From: JAJZIH01 sp021785265
Lineage (GTDB): Bacteria; Pseudomonadota; Gammaproteobacteria; JAKAQQ01
Length of the DNA stretch: 64,000 bases
Direction: 5' to 3'
Assembly (NCBI GenBank): GCA_027338645.1
Contig: DAHWSH010000011.1
Location: forward strand, 124,001 to 188,000
Numbering within the stretch: the stretch's first letter is position 1; each line of letters opens with the position of its first letter. A program made the position numbers and the translations under genes. Below the pieces are notes generated by a model. That model saw only the letters and a program-made list of their open reading frames with translations, ran no database searches and was not told where the DNA came from. Below are positions 7,829 through 16,301 of this stretch, in pieces.

Positions 7829-9550
7829 ATGAATCCAGGACGTATCCCCCAGTCTTTCATTGACGATCTGCTAGCGCGGACCGACCTCGTGGCACTCGTG
7901 GGCGAAAGGGTCACACTCAAGAAAGCCGGCCGGGATTTCTCCGGCCGTTGTCCTTTCCACGAGGAACGGACACCGTCCTTCACGGTCAGTCCAGGAAAGC
8001 AGTTCTACCACTGTTTTGGTTGCGGAGCACATGGAAGTGCAATCGGTTTCCTCATGGCTTATGACCGCTCCAGTTTTCCGGAAGCGGTCGAGGCACTCGC
8101 TGCCCGTCTGGGACTCGAAATACCTGAACGTGCTGCGGCAGATACGGATCCACTCCGCTCGGCTGCCCTCTCGTTGACCGAGGAAGTAACCCGCGAGTTT
8201 GAAGCCGCGCTTGCGGTTTCCGATACCGCCCGCGCCTATCTCGATAAGCGCGGAGTCCATCCAGAGATGGCCCGCCGGTTCCGTCTGGGATATGCCCCCC
8301 CGGGCTCCCCACTTCTCAACCGATGGAAACTCGACGGTGAGCGAACCCAACTCCTCAAACTTCTTGGCCTGGTATCCGAACGCTCAGATCGATTCCGCAA
8401 CCGGCTCATGTTTCCGATCCGGAACCTACGCGGGGAAGTCATTGGATTCGGGGGACGTACGTTGGACCAGGAAACCCCGAAATACCTGAACTCGCCGGAA
8501 TCCCTCCTTTTCCACAAGGGACGGGAACTTTACGGGTGGTACGAAGCCCGTCAAATATCCGGACGACCCGACCGACTGATTCTGGTTGAAGGTTACCTGG
8601 ATGCAATTGCCTTGTCGCAAGCGGGTTTCCCGGAAACCGTGGCCACACTGGGGACCTCACTCACCACCGATCAGCTGCAAAAATTGGTTCGCCACACTCC
8701 GGAAATCATCTTCTGTTTTGATGGGGACGCCGCTGGCCGGCGTGCATCGTACCGTACCCTCGAACTGGTTTTGCCCCTGGCCCGAGCCGGACGTCATTTC
8801 CGCTTTGTCGGTCTCCCCGCGAACCAGGACCCGGACAGCTTTGTCCGGGAAGAGGGCGCAGACGGGTTCCGTCTGCGTCTTGAGCGGGGGCACCAACTGT
8901 CGGAATCGGTACGATATGCTCTCGAGAAACGCTTCGCAGGAAACGGAGTGGAAGCCCGTGCCAGCCTGGCGGCAGAGGCCAAACGGCTTCTCCTACTGAT
9001 CGAAGATCCCGTCTATCGCGAATTGTTACGGGAAGAGCTGGCCAAGTACTTCAAGCTGGGCCAAGTACTCCCCCAGCCAGCCTCCGAAGGACGGCCTGAG
9101 AGCACCCCCTCAAAAATGGGCTCGCGGATCCCAGTCGGACGCGGCGGAATTGTGCGACAACTGTTCCTACATCTCCTGCACCAACCCGACCTCATTGCCC
9201 TCCTCCCTGCCGAACCCGAACTCGAGGAGATTGGGCTACCGGGCCTTGAACATGTGAAAAACCTCCAATCCGCCGCCAAGAACCACGAAAATCTCACCAC
9301 CGGCCATCTGCTTGAGATTTTCCGTGACAGCCCGACCGGTGCCCTCATAGAACGGTTACTCGGGCAGGCCCCTCTCCTCGATGCCGAGGCCAACCGGACC
9401 GAAACCTTGGGACTGATCGGGAGGATCCGGACACAAGCCACAACTCAAAGGCGCCTGAAGATCCTTCTCGAACTATCACGGACGAGAACCCTTTCGAGCA
9501 AAGAAAAAAAGGAAATTCAGCTACTTGAGTCGAAACTGAAGACTCCCTAG
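7829..9550 (+). CDS. dnaG: DNA primase DnaG
   Basis: A 573-residue primase, near the usual 580. The N-terminal CHC2 zinc finger is visible as C41-P-F-H44 and C62-F-G-C65. It is followed by the catalytic core and the TOPRIM segment LILVEGYLDAIALSQAGF and CFDGDAAGRRA. The C-terminal 150 residues are the less conserved DnaB-binding domain. DnaG lays down RNA primers at the replication fork. It lies 26 bases after yqeY with no obvious terminator in between. Confidence 0.95.
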   Translation: MNPGRIPQSFIDDLLARTDLVALVGERVTLKKAGRDFSGRCPFHEERTPSFTVSPGKQFYHCFGCGAHGSAIGFLMAYDRSSFPEAVEALAARLGLEIPERAAADTDPLRSAALSLTEEVTREFEAALAVSDTARAYLDKRGVHPEMARRFRLGYAPPGSPLLNRWKLDGERTQLLKLLGLVSERSDRFRNRLMFPIRNLRGEVIGFGGRTLDQETPKYLNSPESLLFHKGRELYGWYEARQISGRPDRLILVEGYLDAIALSQAGFPETVATLGTSLTTDQLQKLVRHTPEIIFCFDGDAAGRRASYRTLELVLPLARAGRHFRFVGLPANQDPDSFVREEGADGFRLRLERGHQLSESVRYALEKRFAGNGVEARASLAAEAKRLLLLIEDPVYRELLREELAKYFKLGQVLPQPASEGRPESTPSKMGSRIPVGRGGIVRQLFLHLLHQPDLIALLPAEPELEEIGLPGLEHVKNLQSAAKNHENLTTGHLLEIFRDSPTGALIERLLGQAPLLDAEANRTETLGLIGRIRTQATTQRRLKILLELSRTRTLSSKEKKEIQLLESKLKTP

Positions 9551-9604
9551 CCGCTCTAGGCCCGTGGCACTGGGCCCATGATCAGTCGAACCGGACGGAT
9601 GGGT

Positions 9605-9610
9605 TATAAT
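9605..9610 (+). promoter_or_regulatory. Candidate -10 element upstream of rpoD
   Basis: A perfect TATAAT at 9605-9610 lies 57 bases before the rpoD start in the dnaG-rpoD gap. No convincing -35 is seen at the expected 17-base spacing (positions 9582-9587 read tcagtc), so activator help or a different sigma factor is possible. An additional rpoD promoter here would parallel other gammaproteobacteria. Confidence 0.4.
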
Positions 9611-9666
9611 TAGCAGTTCCACCCGGCCACCGGGTTTGCCACCCCAACCTTCAGGTATCACCGCCC

Positions 9667-11538
9667 ATGAGTGAGAGTGAAGACCGGAACATCCAGCTCC
9701 GCCAGCTCATCGCCAAAGGCAAGGAGCAAGGCTATCTGACCTACAGCGAGGTCAACGATTTCCTGCCCCGGGACATTGTCGACGCTGAACAACTGGATGA
9801 AATTATTTCAGTTATCAATGATATGGGAATCATGGTCCATGATTCCCCCCCCGACGCAGCTCTCGAACTCCTCCTCCTGTCAGACCATCAAGTCAACGAG
9901 GACGACGAGGCCATGGAAGAGGCGGCTGCCGCATTGGCTTCGGTCGATTCAGCATACGGCAGAACCACCGATCCCGTTCGCATGTATATGCGCGAGATGG
10001 GCCAGGTCGATCTCTTGACCCGCGAGGGTGAAATCGGAATTGCCAAACGCATCGAGGAAGGTCTGAACCAGAAATACGCAGCCCTCGCCACATTTCCCGG
10101 AGCGATCAGCCGCTTCATCGAGGAATACCAGCAGGTCGAAGCGGGCCAGATCAAGCTCGGAGAATTGATCCAGGGATTTCGGGACCCCGTAAGCGGCGCT
10201 CCTCTATCCGACGATCATGCGGAACCTATTGCACTCATGGAGATCGGTGCTGAAACTGCCGGCCCTAGTGAAGAAACGGACGAGGAAGACCTGGATCCGG
10301 GTGTCTCGGAAGATGATCTTCCGGTCCTGGGTCCCAACCCAGAGCTGGCTGCGGAAATGGTCCGTGTGCTCGAAAAAGCCCATCTCCGATCCTCCCGCGC
10401 ATTGACCAAGAAGCGCGATGAACGCTCCCTACGGACACTCGCCCAAACCGCGCTCGAACTGCAGCGCTTGCGACTCACTCCTAGAACCATGGATCTCCTA
10501 ACACGCACCCTGAAGGAAACCATCAATACGATCCGCCAGATCGAGCGGGAGATCATGCGGTTTTGTGTCGACCAAGCAGGCATGCCCAAACGAGATTTTA
10601 TCAAGACGTTCCCGCAGCGTGAAACCGCGCTCAACTGGATCGATCCCCATATCCGTGCCAAGCGAAAATGGTCGGCGGCTCTGCGAGAAGTCCGTCCTGA
10701 AGTCCACAAGCTCCAGGAACTATTGATCGCTCTGGAAGAGACCCATCACCTCAAGATTGCCGATATCAAGGAAATTTACCGGCAGATGATGATGGGCGAA
10801 ACCAGGGCTCGGCGGGCTAAAAAGGAAATGGTCGAAGCCAACCTGCGTCTTGTGATTTCGATTGCAAAAAAGTACACCAACCGCGGGCTCCAGTTTCTAG
10901 ACCTGATTCAGGAAGGCAATATCGGACTGATGAAGGCGGTCGACAAATTTGAGTACCGTCGTGGCTACAAATTTTCGACCTACGCGACTTGGTGGATTCG
11001 TCAGGCTATCACGCGGTCCATCGCGGACCAGGCCCGGACGATCCGTATCCCGGTTCACATGATCGAGACGATTAACAAACTCAACCGGATTTCCCGCCAG
11101 TTGCTGCAAGAAAAAGGGCGCGAACCCACCCCGGAAGAGTTGGCTAAACGCATGGATATGCCGGAAGACAAGGTTCGAAAAGTCATGCGAATTGCCAAGG
11201 AGCCGATCTCTATGGAAACCCCGGTGAGTGATGATGAAGACTCCCACCTTGGGGATTTCATTGAGGATGTCAATATGCCAGCCCCGATCGAGCAGGCGAC
11301 CACGGACAGCCTTCGAAACACGACCCACTCCGTGCTAGCCACCCTGACCCCGCGCGAAGCCAAGGTGCTCCGGATGCGCTTCGGAATCGACATGAACACC
11401 GACCATACCCTCGAGGAAGTGGGGCGGCAATTCGATGTCACGCGCGAGCGGATCCGGCAGATCGAAGCCAAGGCACTCCGGAAACTCAGACATCCCTCGC
11501 GGGCATCGCGCCTCAAAAGCTTCATCGAGGAGTTTTGA
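9667..11538 (+). CDS. rpoD: RNA polymerase sigma factor RpoD (sigma-70)
   Basis: A 623-residue primary sigma factor, similar in length to E. coli RpoD. Region 1.1 is at the N-terminus (LRQLIAKGKEQGYLTYSEVNDFLP as two halves), region 1.2 includes DPVRMYMREMG, and the acidic non-conserved region lies around residues 185-230. Regions 2.1-2.4 contain NLRLVISIAKKYTNRG, FLDLIQEGN and YATWWIRQAITRSI. Region 4.2 has the helix-turn-helix VTRERIRQIEAKALRKLRHP. It recognises housekeeping promoters. It is the last gene of the macromolecular synthesis string. Confidence 0.97.
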   Translation: MSESEDRNIQLRQLIAKGKEQGYLTYSEVNDFLPRDIVDAEQLDEIISVINDMGIMVHDSPPDAALELLLLSDHQVNEDDEAMEEAAAALASVDSAYGRTTDPVRMYMREMGQVDLLTREGEIGIAKRIEEGLNQKYAALATFPGAISRFIEEYQQVEAGQIKLGELIQGFRDPVSGAPLSDDHAEPIALMEIGAETAGPSEETDEEDLDPGVSEDDLPVLGPNPELAAEMVRVLEKAHLRSSRALTKKRDERSLRTLAQTALELQRLRLTPRTMDLLTRTLKETINTIRQIEREIMRFCVDQAGMPKRDFIKTFPQRETALNWIDPHIRAKRKWSAALREVRPEVHKLQELLIALEETHHLKIADIKEIYRQMMMGETRARRAKKEMVEANLRLVISIAKKYTNRGLQFLDLIQEGNIGLMKAVDKFEYRRGYKFSTYATWWIRQAITRSIADQARTIRIPVHMIETINKLNRISRQLLQEKGREPTPEELAKRMDMPEDKVRKVMRIAKEPISMETPVSDDEDSHLGDFIEDVNMPAPIEQATTDSLRNTTHSVLATLTPREAKVLRMRFGIDMNTDHTLEEVGRQFDVTRERIRQIEAKALRKLRHPSRASRLKSFIEEF

Positions 11539-12241
11539 GACTGACCTTTCCGGTTCGCCTGGAGGCTGCTTCACGAACCCTGATCATCAGACCGGAAATC
11601 TCTTCCCTTCGACGGGGGATACCCGGCCTAAATCTCTCGCCATACAGGAAGGCGCCGTCCTGTTTCCAGGTCGGGCCTTGAACCTCGAAGATACCCTGAT
11701 GGACGAAGTCCATACGATCCTGTCACGGGCCCCGTTCCGGTGCATGGAAACACCCGGAGGACGACGCATGTCGGTCATCATGAGCAACTGCGGCACAACC
11801 GGCTGGACCAGTGACCAGAGGGGCTACCGGTACGTAGACCGGGATCCGCTAACCGGCAAGCCATGGCCCCTTCTGCCGGAAACCTTCCGGGAGCTGGCCG
11901 AAGGGGCAGCGGACTGTGCGGGGTTCCCCGGCTTTTACCCCGATGTCTGCCTCATCAATGGCTACCGGCCAGGCAGCCAACTCTCACTCCACCAGGATCG
12001 TGACGAACAGGACGGATCCGCACCGATCGTCTCGATCTCTCTCGGGCTACCCGCGACCTTCCTCTTCGGTGGTTCACGGCGAAATGATCCGGTGCTGCGC
12101 ATCCCCCTCTACCATGGGGACATCTTGGTTTGGGGAGGTCCTTCACGGTATGCTTTCCACGGCATCGCCCGGCTGGCCTCTGGTCACCATCCCTTGACCG
12201 GACCCATGCGCCTTAACCTGACCTTCCGAAAGGCACTTTGA
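11435..12241 (+). CDS. alkB: AlkB-type alpha-ketoglutarate-dependent DNA dealkylase (start unresolved)
   Basis: The protein core begins near base 11597 and runs to 12241. It matches E. coli AlkB closely: FRCMETPGGRRMSV, MSNCGTTGWTSDQRGY, the iron-binding HQDRDE motif, PIVSISLGLPATF, and the distal HG and R of YAFHGIARL and MRLNLTFR. AlkB oxidatively removes methyl groups from 1-methyladenine and 3-methylcytosine. No ATG, GTG or TTG exists in frame between the rpoD stop and 11700, although homology predicts a start near 11595. The only upstream in-frame ATG is 11435, inside rpoD. The interval given is the maximal frame; ATG 11700 would delete the first conserved strand. Confidence 0.8.
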   Translation: MSRASGSGRSKPRHSGNSDIPRGHRASKASSRSFETDLSGSPGGCFTNPDHQTGNLFPSTGDTRPKSLAIQEGAVLFPGRALNLEDTLMDEVHTILSRAPFRCMETPGGRRMSVIMSNCGTTGWTSDQRGYRYVDRDPLTGKPWPLLPETFRELAEGAADCAGFPGFYPDVCLINGYRPGSQLSLHQDRDEQDGSAPIVSISLGLPATFLFGGSRRNDPVLRIPLYHGDILVWGGPSRYAFHGIARLASGHHPLTGPMRLNLTFRKAL

Positions 12242-12315
12242 CTGCGGACCCGCGCACCTCTGTGGGTGATCCTCTAGGGGGCCCGATATTTTAGCGGGTT
12301 TGCCGGATACTCAAA

Positions 12316-13497
12316 CTAAAACAGGAAGCCCGTTTCGAAAAGGATACGGGCCTGGTTCGCGCTGTTCCCGTGAGAACCGAAAACGTCACCCGGCACTCCA
12401 TCCAGAACACGAACGAAGGAAAACTCGGCCCGGGCAAAAAATCCCCCATCCTGCCAGGTGGGCGTGAAAGTCAGGGACCAGGCCTGACTTCCGGGACCAT
12501 ACAGGAGATTCGCAGCTCCATCCTGGGCATTCCCAGTGCTGGCGATATACTCGACACGCCCAGCCAGAGAAAACCCAGAGGCAATCCGCTTGCTCGCAAG
12601 CAGGGCAACCCCACGGGTTGCGGTTCCCCTGCGAATACCGATCAATGGATCCACCGGAACGAATGTGTACTGGAAATAGGGTTGGATGACCCAGGATCCC
12701 GAGCTATACGTATAAAGCAGGCTATAGAGGCCGCTATTGTTCTGGTCTAGTGGAGTCGCCGGACTGGAATAATCCGTTCGGCCGACATGGCCCATCGCGA
12801 CAAAACTCAGGCTACTCGCCGGATTGATGGTGTAGGAGAGCGCTCCCGAAATCCAGTTGTATCGGTTCGAATAAAACCCGTCTCCCCATTGTAGTGACGC
12901 GGCGAAGGGTCCCACATTGTAGTTGAGCTGGACTCCGCGTTCGATCGCGTTCTCCTGGTTCCAGAGCAGGCCGCGCTCAATATTCATATTTTCAAAGCTA
13001 AAGGTGTACTCGGCGCCGATTAACGTTGGCAGCTTTCCGGCTTCGATTGAGAAATTCCGAGACGGAACGACTTTCATGAAAGCCTGCGGAAGGGCTCCGT
13101 AATACTCGCTGACCGTATTACCCGTGGAAAGAAGTGGTGTCCCAAGCGCAGGCAAATTGTACGCGCCCGCCTGAAGAAAGAATTGGACCCAGCCATGGGT
13201 CTTCTGGATAAAAATCTGGGCATTACTGATATCGGCACGAAATGACTGATCGCCCGGAACCGTATGGTTCTGCCAGGCACCGAGACCACTCATGACCCCT
13301 GTGATGTCGAGCTGGCCGAGAGGTCCTGCACTAAAACGGAATGGAGCCAGTGAGGTCAGAGGACCACTCATCGCAGGCATGGGTAATGGGGACGCGGAGG
13401 TACGTGAAGCCCAAGTCAGACTTCCCATCAACAATATGGACAGGATCCTGCACCAGCTGGGGCAACGCCTGACTCCGCTGCATACACGTGCGGTCAT
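12316..13497 (-). CDS. BBP2-like outer-membrane beta-barrel porin, kdp-linked
   Basis: A 393-residue protein from ATG 13497; a TTG at 13560 would add 21 residues. The N-terminus has an Arg-rich stretch and a hydrophobic segment ILSILLMGSLTWASRTSASP consistent with a signal peptide. The mature part has alternating aromatic/polar strands (GWVQFFLQAGAYN, PSRNFSIEAGKLPTLIG, NIERGLLWNQENAIERGVQL) and ends in FETGFLF, the terminal Phe typical of outer-membrane barrels. The GKLPTLIGAE and NIERG...ERGVQL pattern suits the BBP2/OmpL-like porin group. It lies 93 bases after kdpC on the same strand, so it is probably co-transcribed with the potassium pump. Substrate is unknown; involvement in potassium uptake is inference. 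Confidence 0.7.
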   Translation of the reverse strand: MTARVCSGVRRCPSWCRILSILLMGSLTWASRTSASPLPMPAMSGPLTSLAPFRFSAGPLGQLDITGVMSGLGAWQNHTVPGDQSFRADISNAQIFIQKTHGWVQFFLQAGAYNLPALGTPLLSTGNTVSEYYGALPQAFMKVVPSRNFSIEAGKLPTLIGAEYTFSFENMNIERGLLWNQENAIERGVQLNYNVGPFAASLQWGDGFYSNRYNWISGALSYTINPASSLSFVAMGHVGRTDYSSPATPLDQNNSGLYSLLYTYSSGSWVIQPYFQYTFVPVDPLIGIRRGTATRGVALLASKRIASGFSLAGRVEYIASTGNAQDGAANLLYGPGSQAWSLTFTPTWQDGGFFARAEFSFVRVLDGVPGDVFGSHGNSANQARILFETGFLF

Positions 13498-13523
13498 GGA
13501 CGCCCCGAGGGCAATTTGGACAT
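13494..13523 (-). CDS. Possible 9-residue leader peptide before the porin gene
   Basis: A short frame MSKLPSGRP begins at ATG 13523, six bases after a strong GGGGGGAG ribosome-binding site. It ends in a TGA that overlaps the porin ATG at 13497 (ATGA). The porin ATG itself has a weak ribosome-binding site, so translational coupling through this mini-ORF is plausible. It may equally be chance. Confidence 0.3.
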   Translation of the reverse strand: MSKLPSGRP

Positions 13524-13590
13524 CGGGATCTCCCCCCTTGGCAGGTTTCTGTGAATCCAAACCCTGATGACGGTTGAGTACCGGTCGAAC

Positions 13591-14211
13591 TTATCTCAAC
13601 CCACCCAATGGCAGGCCTCCCCCATTAGGCGGTTCCGAGGAATAAATCCGGTATAGGGCCAAGTTGAGCCGAACGACGTCCACGACCTGCTCTCCGGTGA
13701 TCCCTCCAAAGGGCTCGACCATATGGCTCCGAATCAGCCCCCGCACGACAATTGGAGAGATCCCACCCGTACGCGCGACTCGGGGCAACTGATAGAGTGC
13801 CGCCGCAAGGCTGATATCCGGATCAAGACCACTCCCAGAAGAAGTCACGAGATCGATAGGAATCGACTCTTGAATTCCGGGATCCGCCCTCCGGAGACGC
13901 CTGATCCGATCCTCGACGTGCTTCACGAGCTCAGGATTGTCCGGCCCCAGATTGGACGCGCCTGAAGCAGCAGCGTTATCGGGAAAGTATGGGGTCGCGG
14001 AAGGTCGCCCCCAGAAGTAGCGTCGCCCGTGAAAATACTGACCGATCAGTGCGGATCCCACAATCTGCCCATGGATCCTGACCAGGGAGCCGTTGACCTG
14101 GTGAGGAAATACGGTTTGCCCGATTCCGGTCATAGCCAATGGGTAGATGCAACCGGTCAGCCCGGTGAGGAAGAGGAAAAGCAACAGGGAGGACTTGAAA
14201 TCTTTGAGCAT
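13591..14211 (-). CDS. kdpC: Potassium-transporting ATPase subunit KdpC
   Basis: A 206-residue protein with one N-terminal membrane helix (SSLLLFLFLTGLTGCIYPLA, about residues 7-26), then the KdpC domain with FHGRRYFWGRPSATPY, AASGASNLGPDNPEL, PIDLVTSSGSGLDPDIS (the conserved SGSGLDPHIS-type motif, with Asp for His) and QVARTGGIS-like VARTGGIS. KdpC assists ATP binding and assembly in the KdpFABC potassium pump. It follows kdpB by 14 bases. Confidence 0.95.
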   Translation of the reverse strand: MLKDFKSSLLLFLFLTGLTGCIYPLAMTGIGQTVFPHQVNGSLVRIHGQIVGSALIGQYFHGRRYFWGRPSATPYFPDNAAASGASNLGPDNPELVKHVEDRIRRLRRADPGIQESIPIDLVTSSGSGLDPDISLAAALYQLPRVARTGGISPIVVRGLIRSHMVEPFGGITGEQVVDVVRLNLALYRIYSSEPPNGGGLPLGGLR

Positions 14212-14225
14212 GAACGATCGTCTCC

Positions 14226-16292
14226 TTAGAGGAGTGTCAGCAACAGATCAATCAGCTTGATGCCGATAAACGGGGCGATGATTCCCCCCAGACCGTAGAT
14301 CCAGACGTTACGCCGGAGAATGCGCTGGGCAGAATCCGCCCTAAACTTGATCCCCTTCAGCGCCAAAGGGATCAGCAGGGGAATGATGAGGGCATTGAAA
14401 ATCACTGCAGCCAAGATCGCGTGTTGGGGTGAACTCAAGTCCATGATGTTGAGCGCTTCCAGTTGAGGGTAGATGGATACAAACGCAGCCGGGATAATGG
14501 CAAAATATTTGGCCACATCATTGGCTACGCTGAATGTGGTGAGGGCACCCCGAGTCATTAGGAGCTGCTTCCCGATCTGGACGATTTCGAGAAGCTTCGT
14601 CGGGTTTGAATCCAAGTCCACCATGTTGGCCGCCTCGCGGGCGGCTTGGGTACCACTGGCCATGCACAACCCGACATCGGCCTGGGCCAATGCTGGCGCG
14701 TCATTGGTCCCGTCGCCGGTCATGGCCAGCATATAGCCCTCTCCCTGATACTTCCGAATACAGGATAGCTTGGTCTCTGGCTTGGCCTCCGCGAGGAAGT
14801 CATCCACACCGGCTTCTGCGGCAATGGAGGCAGCTGTTAGGGGATTATCCCCCGTGATCATGATCGTGCGGATCCCCATTTCACGTAACTCGGCAAAGCG
14901 TGCCTTGATGTCACCCTTGACGATATCCTTGAGCTCCACGACTCCCAAGCTTTGCTGATTTTCGCAAACCACGAGCGGGGTCGCACCCCGACTGGCAATT
15001 TTCTCAATACTGACGGCCAGATCATCAGGCCAGGATCCCTCCTGTAAGTTTACCCATGCCCTCATCGCATCTGGCGCGCCCTTGCGTAGTCGGACCCCTG
15101 CCCAGTCCACCCCGCTCATGCGGGATTCCGCACTGAACGCAATCTGCTTCGCATTGTCCGGTAACGGATCTTCGTGACCAGGAAATTTCCCGTGCGCCAG
15201 GGCTACAATGCTTTTCCCCTCCGGAGTATCATCCGCCACTGAGGCCCGTCTCGCTGCGGTGGCCAACCGCTCCTCGGTGACACCATCAACGGGGTGAAAT
15301 GCAGTGGCTTCTCGATTGCCAAAGGTAATGGTTCCTGTCTTGTCGAGCAGCAGGATGTCGACATCCCCGGCTGCTTCGATCGAACGTCCAGATGTGGCGA
15401 CGACATTAGCGCGTAACAATCGCATGATTCCAGCTATCCCAATCGCGGGGAGAAGAGCGCCAATAGTCGTCGGGATGAGACAAACCAAGAGCGCAACCAA
15501 AACGGTAATACTGATGACCTGGCCTGAATGGGCCGCATAGTGAACGCTGTACCAAGAGAAGGGGTAGAGACTCAGCGTCACCACCAGAAACACGAGGGTC
15601 AAAACGGCTAGAAGGATGCTCAGCGCAATTTCATTGGGCGTCTTGCGGCGTGAGGCACCCTCCACCATGGCGATCATTCGGTCCAAGAAGGAATTCCCTG
15701 ACTCTCCAGTCACTCGAACGATTAGCCAGTCGGAAATCACGCGTGTACCGCCGGTTACGGCGCTGTGATCTCCTCCCCCTTCACGAATCACCGGGGCGCT
15801 TTCACCGGTGATTGCGCTCTCATCCACGGCAGCCACGCCCAGCACGGCCTCTCCATCAGCAGGGAGAATATCACCTGCCTCGACGAGTATGAAATCCCCT
15901 TTTTTCAGGCTGGCTCCTGCAACTTCCTGGCGAGACGCCCCCAAGGCGGGTTGAGTGAGCTTCTTGGCCCGTACTTCCTGCCGGGCCTGCCTCAGACTGT
16001 TAGCCTGTGCCTGACCTTGCCGTTCAGCCAGAGCCTCGGCAAAATTGGCAAACAAAAGGGTCAACCACAACCAGAGGTCGATGACGCCAGTGAACAGGGC
16101 CGTGGAGGAATGTCCTCCGAGATCACGAATAAAAAGCGCAAAAAGCAGCCAAGAGCCGATATAGACGACGAACATCACCGGGTTGTGCCACTGCTTCCAA
16201 GGGGTCAGCATGCGTACACTATCGGCCAAAGCTACCCGGATTTGCGGTTTCCAGTCCATTCGTGTATTCTGCTCAGTTCGCATTGAATTCAT
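14226..16292 (-). CDS. kdpB: Potassium-transporting ATPase ATP-binding subunit KdpB
   Basis: A 688-residue P-type ATPase, the normal KdpB length. The phosphorylation motif DKTGTIT, the actuator TGES loop (AITGESAPV) and the hinge MTGDGTNDAPALAQADVG are all present, as are the KdpB-typical FANFAEALAERQGQAQA segment and the NPVMFV start of helix 1. It hydrolyses ATP to energise potassium transport through KdpA. It lies 9 bases after kdpA. The region from about 15.0 to 18.7 kb lacks the GGATCC palindrome that is frequent elsewhere in the window, possibly reflecting different ancestry. Confidence 0.97.
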   Translation of the reverse strand: MNSMRTEQNTRMDWKPQIRVALADSVRMLTPWKQWHNPVMFVVYIGSWLLFALFIRDLGGHSSTALFTGVIDLWLWLTLLFANFAEALAERQGQAQANSLRQARQEVRAKKLTQPALGASRQEVAGASLKKGDFILVEAGDILPADGEAVLGVAAVDESAITGESAPVIREGGGDHSAVTGGTRVISDWLIVRVTGESGNSFLDRMIAMVEGASRRKTPNEIALSILLAVLTLVFLVVTLSLYPFSWYSVHYAAHSGQVISITVLVALLVCLIPTTIGALLPAIGIAGIMRLLRANVVATSGRSIEAAGDVDILLLDKTGTITFGNREATAFHPVDGVTEERLATAARRASVADDTPEGKSIVALAHGKFPGHEDPLPDNAKQIAFSAESRMSGVDWAGVRLRKGAPDAMRAWVNLQEGSWPDDLAVSIEKIASRGATPLVVCENQQSLGVVELKDIVKGDIKARFAELREMGIRTIMITGDNPLTAASIAAEAGVDDFLAEAKPETKLSCIRKYQGEGYMLAMTGDGTNDAPALAQADVGLCMASGTQAAREAANMVDLDSNPTKLLEIVQIGKQLLMTRGALTTFSVANDVAKYFAIIPAAFVSIYPQLEALNIMDLSSPQHAILAAVIFNALIIPLLIPLALKGIKFRADSAQRILRRNVWIYGLGGIIAPFIGIKLIDLLLTLL

Positions 16293-16301
16293 CGACTAAC
16301 C

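Noticed and set aside
10215..10709. Minus-strand frame of 164 residues inside rpoD
   Set aside because: Opposite-strand shadow with Ser/Arg-rich low-information sequence typical of antisense of a G+C-rich gene.
12242..12315. Possible bidirectional terminator between alkB and the porin gene
   Set aside because: A short CCCG/CGGG pair exists but no stable stem plus T tract could be found in either direction.
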